Of a stretch of 64,000 nt of DNA, positions 49,089-57,113 are shown piece after piece; the stretch's first letter is position 1; each line of letters starts with the position of its first letter. A program made the translations under genes and the position numbers. The DNA is from JAVBLU01 sp031553225 (GTDB lineage Bacteria; Bacillota; Clostridia; Christensenellales; UBA1750). The notes under the pieces were generated by a model. It ran no database searches. It was given only the letters and a program-made list of their open reading frames with translations, and was not told the DNA's origin. The stretch is from assembly GCA_031553225.1 (NCBI GenBank), contig JAVBLU010000034.1, forward strand, positions 4,439 through 68,438. Direction: 5' to 3'.

Positions 49089-50117
49089 ATGAATTACACG
49101 AGCATGGAGATACACAGCCAGTACGAGGCTCTGGCGCGCACCGTGGCGGAGATGCATATGCAGGCCGGACCGATCCGCACTCTGCGCGGTTTTTCCCGGC
49201 TGGTGGTCGTGGGGTGCGGCTCCAGCTACATGATCGGCAAATCCGTGGCGGCCAAGGCATTTTGCGAGCTAAGCGTGCCCGTTATGGCCGTGCCCGCCGG
49301 GGACTTATGGCTGAACGCGGACGATTATGCGCCGGCGATGGAGGGCGCGCTGCTCCTCGCCCTGTCGCGCTCCGGGGAAACGTCCGAGGTGATCCGCGCC
49401 GTGGAAGCCCTTCGCGCCAAAGCGCGCATACGGCTGCTCAGCGTAACGTGCGTGCAGGACAGCGCCCTGCAGGGCATGAGCGATGCGTGCGTGTGCCTGC
49501 CTTGGGCGTACGACCAGAGCGTGTGCCAGACGCGCTGCGTTACAAACCTTGCCGCCGCGGGGTTCCTGTGCGTCGCCCTGCTGGGCGGCGAGGAACGTGA
49601 CGGCGCTTGCTTTGCCGCCATGCGCGAGGCCGCGCGGATGGGCGGGGGCTTTATGCAGGAGAACGAACCCGCCCTGCAGAAGATCGCCTCCGCGCCCTGG
49701 ACGAACGCCGTGGTGCTGGGCGACAGCGCGCTGTGCGGGCTGGCCGAGGAAGGCGCGCTGGCCTTCAACGAAATCTGTCAGCTTCCTTCCGTCTATCAGC
49801 ATGTGCTGGACATCCGGCACGGCCCCATGGTGCTCGTCGGGGCGCGCACGCTGGTGATCGCCATGTGCCGCGCCAACGGCCCGCAGGAGAGGCGGCTGCT
49901 CGGCGATTTGCTTGCCAAGGGCGCCACGGTTGTGGCATGTACGCCCGCGCCCTTCGACCTGCCGCTTTCGCACCAGGCCATTACCCCCGACCTTCCGCCC
50001 GAAGCCCTCTCGGCCCTGTACATCAGCGTGTGCCAGCTGCTGGCCTACCACAAAGCCTTCCATACGGGGGCCAATCCAGACGCGCCTACCGGGCTGGACG
50101 CCTGGATCAAGCTGTAG
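49089..50117 (+). CDS. Double-SIS-domain protein (FrlB/AgaS/GlmS-isomerase-like)
   Basis: The 342-residue protein has two sugar isomerase (SIS) domains, about residues 30-160 and 190-325. Landmarks are VVVGCGSSYMIGKSV, LALSRSGETSEVIRA and FNEICQLPSVYQHVLDIRHG. The length and spacing match FrlB-type deglycases and AgaS-type isomerases. It probably removes the amine from a phosphorylated ketosamine or isomerises an amino sugar phosphate. It directly follows a PfkB kinase, so kinase then deglycase is the likely order of reaction. GAGGAGGG precedes the ATG at 49089. The C-terminal tail is typical of the group. Confidence 0.88.
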   Translation: MNYTSMEIHSQYEALARTVAEMHMQAGPIRTLRGFSRLVVVGCGSSYMIGKSVAAKAFCELSVPVMAVPAGDLWLNADDYAPAMEGALLLALSRSGETSEVIRAVEALRAKARIRLLSVTCVQDSALQGMSDACVCLPWAYDQSVCQTRCVTNLAAAGFLCVALLGGEERDGACFAAMREAARMGGGFMQENEPALQKIASAPWTNAVVLGDSALCGLAEEGALAFNEICQLPSVYQHVLDIRHGPMVLVGARTLVIAMCRANGPQERRLLGDLLAKGATVVACTPAPFDLPLSHQAITPDLPPEALSALYISVCQLLAYHKAFHTGANPDAPTGLDAWIKL

Positions 50118-50242
50118 CGCGCGGCGCATAGGCATTTGCGGTACTCTATTGAGGGCTGCTGGGCGAGCAGGGTCAAAGATGAAAACCGCGGCATGTACGG
50201 CAATTGTGTGAGAAGACGCCAAGCTGTAAGCCCGGCATGAAA

Positions 50243-50285
50243 GAAGCGAAGACGAATCCCGCGGAGCGGGGTTCGTCTTCGCTTC
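50243..50285. terminator. 20-bp stem-loop between convergent genes
   Basis: Arms 50243-50262 and 50266-50285 pair fully (one G-T) around a GGA loop. It lies between the SIS gene and the convergent VOC gene and probably ends both transcripts. There is no T tract. The remaining bases 50118-50343 hold nothing else recognised. Confidence 0.6.
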
Positions 50286-50343
50286 GAAGCAAGGTTTATG
50301 CAACAGCCTCGCTTTGCGCGTAGGGCGGGCGGCCCGACGGGGG

Positions 50344-50769
50344 TTAGAACTGCTCGAACAGCTCCAGCCGCTCGCCGGAGGGACCGGTGAAGAAGATGTT
50401 CTTGGAGCCGCGCTCGAACAGGTCGGGCATGGAGCCGGGGGTGGCAGCGTCAAATGCAACGCCCTGATCGGCGAGGCGGCACATGAGCCGCTCAATATCC
50501 CTAACGGCGATAGCGATGTGCGCCACGATGCCTTCCTTGCGCTCGGCCACGCCCGCACCGTCCTTGGGGGCGATAAGCTCCACAATGCACGAACCCGCGC
50601 GCACGAAGGCAATCTCCGTGCCGTTGGGGCGCATGTTGCGGTAGTAGGCCTCGAAACCGATCGTCTCGTAGAAGGCGATGGACTTGTTCATGTCCGCCGT
50701 GAACACGCCGATGTGATGCAGCCCCACCACCTGGCCGCATTCGTTTTGTTTGCCGCAATTGCACTGCAT
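50344..50769 (-). CDS. VOC-family (glyoxalase-like) protein with Cys-rich start
   Basis: The 141-residue protein has a vicinal oxygen chelate fold with the expected four metal ligands: His in GLHHIGVF, Glu in CIVELIAP, His in VAHIAIAV and Glu in RLELFEQF. It resembles methylmalonyl-CoA epimerase or glyoxalase-type enzymes. A short Cys-rich extension, MQCNCGKQNECG, precedes the domain and could hold metal or a disulfide, which is not usual for the family. The ATG at 50769 follows AAGGAGG. It has its own promoter (50800-50828) inside the end of the fumarase-type gene. The substrate is unknown. Confidence 0.82.
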   Translation of the reverse strand: MQCNCGKQNECGQVVGLHHIGVFTADMNKSIAFYETIGFEAYYRNMRPNGTEIAFVRAGSCIVELIAPKDGAGVAERKEGIVAHIAIAVRDIERLMCRLADQGVAFDAATPGSMPDLFERGSKNIFFTGPSGERLELFEQF

Positions 50770-50799
50770 GGGAACAACCTCCTTCACGTCGCTGCGTTC

Positions 50800-50828
50800 A
50801 TTATAGGTCAAGCGAGGCGTGGCGTAAA
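50800..50828 (-). promoter_or_regulatory. Promoter of the VOC gene
   Basis: On the minus strand TTTACG (50823-50828), a 17-base spacer and a perfect TATAAT (50800-50805). It is embedded in the last codons of the fumarase-type gene, so the VOC gene can be made independently. Confidence 0.7.
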
Positions 50829-51637
50829 GCGTGGCAGCACAGATTCACCGCCACCGGAAGGGAAGCGATGTGGGTGGGCGCGTGCAGGGCGTGCACCGCC
50901 AACGCCGTCGTGTCGCCCCCAAGGCCCTGCGCTCCGATGCCCAGGGCGTTGATGCGCGCAAGCGCCCGAGCCTCCAGGGCGGCCAGCCGCGCGTCGGGGC
51001 TGCTTTCTCCCAGCGGCCGCAGAAACGCCCGGCGCGCAAGGGCCGCCGCGTGCTCGAACGTGCCGCCGATGCCCACGCCAACCACCACGGGCGGGCAGGG
51101 ATTGCCGCCCGCCAGGCGCACCGTCTCCACGATCGCATCCTCAACGCCCGCCTCGCCTTGCGCGGGCAGCAGCATGTGCATCCGCGCCATGTTCTCCGAG
51201 CCGAAGCCCTTGGGCAGCAGGTCGATGTGCAGGCCGTCGCCCGGCACAATGTCGAAGTGGATGAAGGCGGGCGTGTTGTCCTTCGTGTTCACGCGCTCAA
51301 GCGGGGAGAGAGCGCTGGCGCGGAAGTACCCCTCCGCATAGCCGCGTCGGACCCCCTCGTCGATGGCGGCGCGCAGGTCGCCCTGCACGTGCACGTCCTG
51401 GCCGACGCTCACGAACACAACCGCAAGCCCCGTGTCCTGGCAGATAGGCAGGTTCTCCCGGGCGGCCAGCTCCGCGTTGCGCACGCAGTCCTGAAGGCAC
51501 GCCCGGCCCACGGATGAGCGCTCGCGGCCGCAGGCATCCCGCATCGCTGCCAGCACATCCGACGGAAGGCGGCGTCCCGCCTGCAGGCACAAATCGCGCA
51601 CCGCGTCCGTGACGCGGGCGGCGGATACCTCGCGCAT
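50801..51637 (-). CDS. Fumarate hydratase class I, alpha-type subunit
   Basis: The 278-residue protein matches the N-terminal (alpha) subunit of class I iron-sulfur hydratases such as fumarase or L-tartrate dehydratase. Cluster-binding Cys appear in ENLPICQDTG (about residue 60), GGNPCPPVVVGVGIGG (about 185) and CCHALR near the C-terminus. Also visible are NTKDNTPAFIHFDIV, GFGSENMAR and AQGLGGDTTAL. The two-subunit enzymes need a beta subunit, yet no beta gene is next to it in this window. It may pair with a distant beta gene. The ATG at 51637 follows GGAGGGAG. Confidence 0.87.
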   Translation of the reverse strand: MREVSAARVTDAVRDLCLQAGRRLPSDVLAAMRDACGRERSSVGRACLQDCVRNAELAARENLPICQDTGLAVVFVSVGQDVHVQGDLRAAIDEGVRRGYAEGYFRASALSPLERVNTKDNTPAFIHFDIVPGDGLHIDLLPKGFGSENMARMHMLLPAQGEAGVEDAIVETVRLAGGNPCPPVVVGVGIGGTFEHAAALARRAFLRPLGESSPDARLAALEARALARINALGIGAQGLGGDTTALAVHALHAPTHIASLPVAVNLCCHALRHASLDL

Positions 51638-51672
51638 GCCCGTCACTCCCTCCATATAGCTATTGTAACAGC

Positions 51673-51701
51673 TTGACGCCGGATGGGGAAGGGGGTACAA
51701 T
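51673..51701 (+). promoter_or_regulatory. Promoter of the Lhr-like helicase gene
   Basis: TTGACG (51673-51678), a 17-base spacer and TACAAT (51696-51701), 30 bases before the start codon. Confidence 0.75.
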
Positions 51702-51730
51702 GGGAACAAACGTTTCGAACGGGTGATTGC

Positions 51731-54700
51731 ATGCAGTGGCAAGAGGCGATCAGCGCGGAGGCGGCGGCGTGGTTCACTACGGCGCTCGGGCAGCCGAGCC
51801 TGCCGCAGGTGGAGGCCTGGCCGCTCATCCGGCAGGGCAGCAGCGTGCTCGTGTGCGCGCCCACGGGCACGGGCAAAACGATGTGCGCCTTTTTGGTGTG
51901 TCTGGACCGCTTGATGCAAACCCCGCCGGAGGAGCGGGCCCCGGGCGTGTCGGTGTTGTACGTGTCGCCGCTTAAGTCGCTCACGAACGACATCTCGGAA
52001 AACCTGCAGCGCCCGCTGGACGGCCTGCGCGCCGCGTACCAGGCCGCGGGGCGCGCGGCTTATCCGGTGAACACGGCGGTGCGCACGGGCGACACGCCCT
52101 CCTCCGAGCGCGCGCGTATGGGACGAAAACCGCCGGACGTGCTCATCACAACGCCGGAGTCGCTGTACCTGCTGCTCTCCACGCGCTCGGGTTGCGCTAT
52201 GCTGGCGGGTGTTCAAAGCGTGATCGTGGACGAGGTGCACGCCCTGCTGGACAGCAAGCGCGGCACGCATCTGTCGCTTTCGCTGGAACGGCTGGCGCTC
52301 ATGGCCTCCTTCCAGCGCATCGGCCTGTCGGCCACCGTGCACGACACCGCCCGTGCGGGGGCATGGATGTGCGGGTTCGAGGAGGAAGGGAAGCCCCGGC
52401 CGTTTCGCGTGGTGCAGCCGGACATGCGCAAGCGGGTGGATTTTCTGGTGGACGTGGCGGTGCCCGATTTGCGCGTGCTGCCCGAGTCCACCATTTGGCC
52501 GGCCGTTTGCGACCGCCTGGTGGAGCTGATCGAACAGCACCGTACGACGCTGGTCTTTACGAACAGCCGGGCCCTTGCGGAGAAGGTCGCCCTGGGCGTT
52601 AACGCCCGGCAGGCCGACCTGTGCCGCACGCACCACGGGTGCGTGAGCAAGGACATGCGCCTGGCGGCCGAGGAAGCCCTGCGGGACGGATCGCTTCGCT
52701 GCATGATCGCCACATCGTCCATGGAACTGGGCATCGACGTGGGACATGTGGACCTGGTGGTGCAACTGGGCTCCCCGCGCTCCTGCGCGCGCGGGCTGCA
52801 GCGCATGGGCCGCGCCGGCCACCGCCCGGACGAGGTGAGCCGCATGATACTCTTCGCCAAGAACGCCGCCGACCTTCTGGACGCGGCTCTCGTGGGCGAC
52901 ATGATGATGCGTCGTGATATCGAGCCGGCCATCATTCCGGAGGGCTGTCTGGACGTGCTCGCCCAGCACGTGGTCGCCTCCGCCGTGCCCGCGCCGGTGG
53001 GCGTGGACGATTTTTACGCCATGGCCCGGCGCGCATATCCGTTCCGGAACCTGCCGCGCGCCGAGTATGAGAGCGTGCTGCGCATGCTGCGCGGCGATTT
53101 CGACGGCGGCGACCGGCCGCACCATCCGCGCATCCTGTACGAGGAAAAGGCGGGGGTCATCGGCGTGGACGAGTACGGCCGGATGCTGGCGCGCACGGGC
53201 AGCACAATTCCCGACCGCGGTATGTATATCGTCGCCCTGGAGGACGGCACGCGCCTTGGCGAGCTGGACGAGGAATTCGTGTTCGAGGCGCGCGTGGGCG
53301 ATCGCTTCATGTTGGGCGCGTTTTCCTGGCAGATCACCTCCATCCATCACGACCGCGTGAGCGTCGCGCCCACCGGCAAGTCGGGCGCGCGGCCGCCCTT
53401 CTGGAAGGGCGACAACATCGACCGCCCGTACGAGACGGGCGAGCGCTTCGGGGGCGAGCTGCACGCGCTGGAGGAGGCCGCGCAGGCCGGGCGGCTGTCG
53501 GCGCAGGTGGAGAAGTACCCCTTAAGTGAGGACGCGCGCGAGAACCTCGTGCGCTTCCTCGACGACCAGATGCACGCAACCGACGCCATGCCCGCGCACG
53601 ACCGGCTGCTCATCGAGCACTACAGCGACGAATCCGGCGAGAACTGCCTCATCTACACGCCGCTGGGCGGCCGCATCAACAACGTGCTTGCGCTGCTGCT
53701 GGAGGAGGCCTGCCGCCGCGTGACGGACGGCGTGCAGGTGGTCAGCGACGACGACGGTGTGCTGCTGCATTCCATGAACGGCCTTCTGCCCGACAACCCG
53801 CTGCTGCTTCTGCACGCCGAGGGGCTGGTGGATCAGGTGGCGCGCCTGCTGCCCGCCTCGGCCATGTTCGCTCTGTCCTTTCGCTACGCGGCGAACACGG
53901 CGCTGATGCTGGGGATGCGCAGCGCGCAGCGCGTGCCGCTGTGGGTGCAGCGCCTGCGGGGGGCGCAGGTGCTTTCCGACGCGGCGCAAACGCCCGAACA
54001 CCCGCTCATCTTGGAGGCGTACCGCGAGTGCATGTTCCGGCGGCTGGATCTGCCGCGCGCCGGAAGACTCCTGGCGGCCGTGCGCTCCGGGGCGGTGCCC
54101 GTGCGCGTGGTGCACAGGGACGGCCCCTCGCCCATGGCCCGGGCGCTGCAGTTCGCCTACGAGAGCTTCGCCACCTACGACTATTCGCCCGCGCCGGACG
54201 CCGCGCACCGTGGCGTGCCGCTGGTGGACCCTGCGCTGATCGGTCCGATTCAGGACGTGCCGCTGCAGGCCCCTGTACGCGGCGCGCCGGCCGACATCGC
54301 CGGGCTTGTGCACGCCCTGCGCAGGGACGCCGGCTGGACGCAGGAGGACGTGCGGCGCGCCGGGGCGGAAGGGATAATCGCCCAGGGCCTTCGGGGCGGG
54401 ACAATCGCCTTGTGCGAGCCGGTGTACGTTGCCGCCAACGACGAGCAAAACATCCTTTTGGCGCAGCAGGAAGCGGGCGACGAGCGCGGGCGCTGGCTTC
54501 GGCGCCTGGCGCTGGCGCGCGGGCCGCTGTCGGCCGCCGACATGGCGGCGCGCATGGGGCTTGAGCAGGCCGAGGCGGAGGAAGCGCTGGAGGGCGAGCG
54601 CCGCACGGGCGCGCTGGTGCGGCTCACGCGGCCGTCCGGCGCGGTGTGGGCGCATCAGGACGCCTACGAGGCGGCGCGCAGGGCGCAGATCCGGCAGCTG

Positions 54701-55900
54701 CGCAGCCAGGTGCGCACCGCGCCGCCGGAGGCGTACGCGGCGCTTTTGCCCGCCTGGCAGCAGGGGACGGCCACGGGCGGCGCGCGCGTGGAGGAGGCGC
54801 TCTCGCTCCTGCGCGGCTGGGCCCTGCCGGCCAACGCCTGGGAGGAGAGCGTGCTGCCCGCCCGCGCCGTGCGCTACCGGCCGGAATGGCTGGACCGGGC
54901 GCTGCAGTCCGGCCGCTGGACGTACCGCGTGCAGGACGGGCTGGTGTCCTTCCATCCGCTGGCCGACGCGTTGTCGGGCGAGCTGCCCGCGCCTCCGGCC
55001 GAGCTTTCGGAGGAGGAGCGGGCCGTGTATGCCTTCCTGTGCCAGCGCGGCGCGAGCTTTCCGGCGGCCATCGCCGCGTGCGGCGTGTCCGGCGCGAAGC
55101 TGGGCGAGGCGCTCGCGCGCCTGGCGCAGCGCGGCCTGGCGGTGTGCGACAGCTTTGAACCCGTGCGGCGGGCGGCGATGCCGTCCTTCCAGCCGGGCGA
55201 GCTGTCCGTCAAAGGGCCCAGGCAGCGCGTGGACGCGCAGGTGAAGCGCCGTGCGCGCGCTGCGGCCGACGTGATGGGCAGCGCCGGCCGCTGGGAGGCG
55301 GCGCGCGCCGCGCGGCAGCCGGACGCGGAGGAGCGGCTGACGCGCCTGTTCGACCGCTTCGCTCTTGTGGGGCGCGAGGTGGCCCTGCGCGCGGGCGAGC
55401 CGTGGCCGGCGCTGCTGGAGCGCCTGCGGCAGATGGAGCTGGAGGGGCGCGTGCGCCGCGGCTACTTCGTGCGCGGCATGCAGGGCATGCAGTTCGTGCG
55501 CGACGCGCAGTTCGAGCGCATCGCCGCGGCGCTGGAAGCGCCCTCCGCCGACGCGGCGGTCTGCCTGTGCGCCACGGATCCGGCGCAGCCCTACGGGCAC
55601 TTGCTGCCGCACGAGAGCGACCGGCGCTTTGCGTGCGTGCCCGGCACGGGCGTGGTGCTGCTCGGTGGGCGGGTCGCCCTGATCGTGGAGCGCCAGGGCG
55701 GCAGCGCGGCGCTTCATACCGGGGGCGAGGTAAACGCCGCTTCCCGGGCCGCCGCCACGCTGGCGGAGGCCTTTCGGGAGGGGCGGCTATGGCCCAGGCT
55801 CAGCCACCTCACCGTGTGCGCCCCGGACGAGCCGCTGCGGCAAGCCCTGCGCGGCGCGGGTTTTCTGCCCGAGATGCGCGACATGACACTGTGGCGATAG
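51731..55900 (+). CDS. Lhr-like DEAD/DEAH-box helicase
   Basis: The 1389-residue protein is a large superfamily 2 helicase of the Lhr type. Motifs in order are APTGTGKTMCAF (Walker A, about residue 43), VIVDEVHALL (DEVH, about 166), GLSATV (motif III), TNSRALAEKVA (motif IV), SSMELGIDVGHVDLVVQLG (motif V) and QRMGRAGHRP (motif VI). A winged-helix and Lhr core region follow, then a long C-terminal domain. Lhr proteins unwind DNA and DNA-RNA hybrids in repair. The ATG at 51731 follows GGGTGATTGC. It has its own promoter and is divergent from the fumarase-type gene. Length is close to other Lhr proteins. Confidence 0.92.
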   Translation: MQWQEAISAEAAAWFTTALGQPSLPQVEAWPLIRQGSSVLVCAPTGTGKTMCAFLVCLDRLMQTPPEERAPGVSVLYVSPLKSLTNDISENLQRPLDGLRAAYQAAGRAAYPVNTAVRTGDTPSSERARMGRKPPDVLITTPESLYLLLSTRSGCAMLAGVQSVIVDEVHALLDSKRGTHLSLSLERLALMASFQRIGLSATVHDTARAGAWMCGFEEEGKPRPFRVVQPDMRKRVDFLVDVAVPDLRVLPESTIWPAVCDRLVELIEQHRTTLVFTNSRALAEKVALGVNARQADLCRTHHGCVSKDMRLAAEEALRDGSLRCMIATSSMELGIDVGHVDLVVQLGSPRSCARGLQRMGRAGHRPDEVSRMILFAKNAADLLDAALVGDMMMRRDIEPAIIPEGCLDVLAQHVVASAVPAPVGVDDFYAMARRAYPFRNLPRAEYESVLRMLRGDFDGGDRPHHPRILYEEKAGVIGVDEYGRMLARTGSTIPDRGMYIVALEDGTRLGELDEEFVFEARVGDRFMLGAFSWQITSIHHDRVSVAPTGKSGARPPFWKGDNIDRPYETGERFGGELHALEEAAQAGRLSAQVEKYPLSEDARENLVRFLDDQMHATDAMPAHDRLLIEHYSDESGENCLIYTPLGGRINNVLALLLEEACRRVTDGVQVVSDDDGVLLHSMNGLLPDNPLLLLHAEGLVDQVARLLPASAMFALSFRYAANTALMLGMRSAQRVPLWVQRLRGAQVLSDAAQTPEHPLILEAYRECMFRRLDLPRAGRLLAAVRSGAVPVRVVHRDGPSPMARALQFAYESFATYDYSPAPDAAHRGVPLVDPALIGPIQDVPLQAPVRGAPADIAGLVHALRRDAGWTQEDVRRAGAEGIIAQGLRGGTIALCEPVYVAANDEQNILLAQQEAGDERGRWLRRLALARGPLSAADMAARMGLEQAEAEEALEGERRTGALVRLTRPSGAVWAHQDAYEAARRAQIRQLRSQVRTAPPEAYAALLPAWQQGTATGGARVEEALSLLRGWALPANAWEESVLPARAVRYRPEWLDRALQSGRWTYRVQDGLVSFHPLADALSGELPAPPAELSEEERAVYAFLCQRGASFPAAIAACGVSGAKLGEALARLAQRGLAVCDSFEPVRRAAMPSFQPGELSVKGPRQRVDAQVKRRARAAADVMGSAGRWEAARAARQPDAEERLTRLFDRFALVGREVALRAGEPWPALLERLRQMELEGRVRRGYFVRGMQGMQFVRDAQFERIAAALEAPSADAAVCLCATDPAQPYGHLLPHESDRRFACVPGTGVVLLGGRVALIVERQGGSAALHTGGEVNAASRAAATLAEAFREGRLWPRLSHLTVCAPDEPLRQALRGAGFLPEMRDMTLWR

Positions 55901-55913
55901 CGCAGCCGTCGAG

Positions 55914-55935
55914 GGCGCGCCGCGCCGCCTTTTTT
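55914..55935 (+). terminator. Weak terminator after the helicase gene
   Basis: GGCGC / GCGCC forms a 5-bp stem with a 3-base loop, then GCC and six T. The stem is short, so efficiency may be modest. The rest of the gap to 56198 (about 260 bases) has no recognised gene or promoter. Confidence 0.5.
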
Positions 55936-56198
55936 CGAAAAAACGCCGGAACCGAGAACTATTTCCATGCGCGGGGCGTCCTATAAGTAGAGGATCCTCT
56001 GAAACGGCAGGGAGCGATTGCTTCCGAATTCGCGAATGGCAGGCGGCGTCTGCAGGCTTGCTCTGGGTGTGCGTTGCGCAACGCGGCCGCGGAGTTGCCG
56101 GGGAAGGCGCCGTGTTCATCGCGGGGGCGTCGCGCGGTATTGCGGGTCTGGCCGCAGTCGGCGCTCATCCCGCTTGGCAGGCCCGCGAAGAGGTGACA

Positions 56199-56888
56199 AT
56201 GATGACAAGACGCTGGCTTTCGGGACTGGCCGTCCTTTTGTGCCTTACATGCGCCGCGTGCGCCAACTCGGCGGCGTCCGGGGCGCAGGCGATCGATCTA
56301 CGGGCGTGCTCGCTGCAAACGGGCGGCATCGCCTTCCCCGGCCTCACGTGGGAATCCACGCTTGAGGACGTGGACAAAGCGCTGGGCGTAACGCTTGAGG
56401 AGGTCAAGATGGACGCCAACGCCGTGACGAACATGTACGGCGTCACGCATACCATTCGCGCCTACCAGTGGCCGGTGAAGGACGGACTGGCCGTGCCCCC
56501 GGACAAGGACGGCCTTCAGGTGCTGGGCGTCCCCGTTTCGCTGAGCGTGCAAACGGTGGACGACCGCCTGACCAGCGTCGACCTGTACGCTTTTTCGGCG
56601 GAGGAGGACGGCAGAAAAGCGCTGGACGCGATGTTCGCCGCCGCGGAGGCGCAGATGACGGAGCTGTTCGGGCCGCCCACGCAGCAGGCCGACGATCAGC
56701 CGTCCGCCGCCGGGCAGACGGTTAGCATGAGACAGTGGGACAAGGCGGACCCGGCCGTCGCGCAGACCACGGCCACCTCGATGCGCCTGACGAAGACGAC
56801 AGGGCCGCAGAAGCTGCTTGTGAACGTCTCCTTTGCGCGGCTGGGCATTTTTGAGCATGAAAAGCCGGGCGCGGCCAAGCAGCCGTAA
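56199..56888 (+). CDS. Probable exported lipoprotein, unknown function
   Basis: The 229-residue protein has a basic start (MMTRRW) and a hydrophobic stretch ending LCLTCAACANS. The final Cys resembles a lipobox, though residue -3 is Cys rather than the usual Leu or Val. The mature part has a repeat-like layout with FPGLTWESTLEDVDKALG near the start, the look of secreted Firmicutes proteins of unknown role. No catalytic residues are recognised. Two ATGs at 56199 and 56202 follow GAAGAGGTGA. A seven-copy tandem repeat begins 10 bases past its stop. Confidence 0.75.
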   Translation: MMTRRWLSGLAVLLCLTCAACANSAASGAQAIDLRACSLQTGGIAFPGLTWESTLEDVDKALGVTLEEVKMDANAVTNMYGVTHTIRAYQWPVKDGLAVPPDKDGLQVLGVPVSLSVQTVDDRLTSVDLYAFSAEEDGRKALDAMFAAAEAQMTELFGPPTQQADDQPSAAGQTVSMRQWDKADPAVAQTTATSMRLTKTTGPQKLLVNVSFARLGIFEHEKPGAAKQP

Positions 56889-56898
56889 CGGCGCGGGC

Positions 56899-57053
56899 GC
56901 GCAACCTTTCGGCATTTGGCGCACGACCTTTCGGCATTTGGCGCACGACCTTTCGGCGTTTAGGCGCACGGCCTTTCGGCATTTGGCGCACGACCTTTCG
57001 GCGTTTAGGCGCACGGCCTTTCGGCGTTTAGGCGCACAACCTTTCGGCGTTCC
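56899..57053. repeat. Seven-copy tandem repeat upstream of ftsK
   Basis: Seven head-to-tail units of 20-23 bp follow the pattern GCGCACGACCTTTCGGC then ATTTG or GTTTAG. Start points are 56899, 56919, 56941, 56964, 56986, 57009 and 57032. Endings run ATTTG, ATTTG, GTTTAG, ATTTG, GTTTAG, GTTTAG, then GTTCC. Each unit can form a small GCC-TTTC-GGC or similar hairpin. There are no unique spacers, so it is not a CRISPR array. The last unit ends two bases before the -35 box of the ftsK promoter. Confidence 0.95.
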
Positions 57054-57055
57054 CC

Positions 57056-57084
57056 TTGTGAGAGCGGCTGCTTGCTGGTATAAT
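57056..57084 (+). promoter_or_regulatory. Promoter of ftsK and downstream genes
   Basis: TTGTGA (57056-57061), a 17-base spacer and a perfect TATAAT (57079-57084). The tandem repeat lies immediately upstream, in the region where the RNA polymerase alpha subunit or an activator would touch. Confidence 0.85.
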
Positions 57085-57113
57085 GAAGCAGCTTTCACAG
57101 GGGGAATGTCTGT

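Noticed and set aside
56899..57053. CRISPR array
   Set aside because: Units are head to tail without unique spacers, and no cas genes are present.
56298..57098. Minus-strand frame through the tandem repeat, giving repeated Cys/Arg peptides
   Set aside because: The repeat has no stops in several frames, so it yields artificial peptide repeats. There is no ribosome binding site and it lies opposite a better-supported lipoprotein gene.
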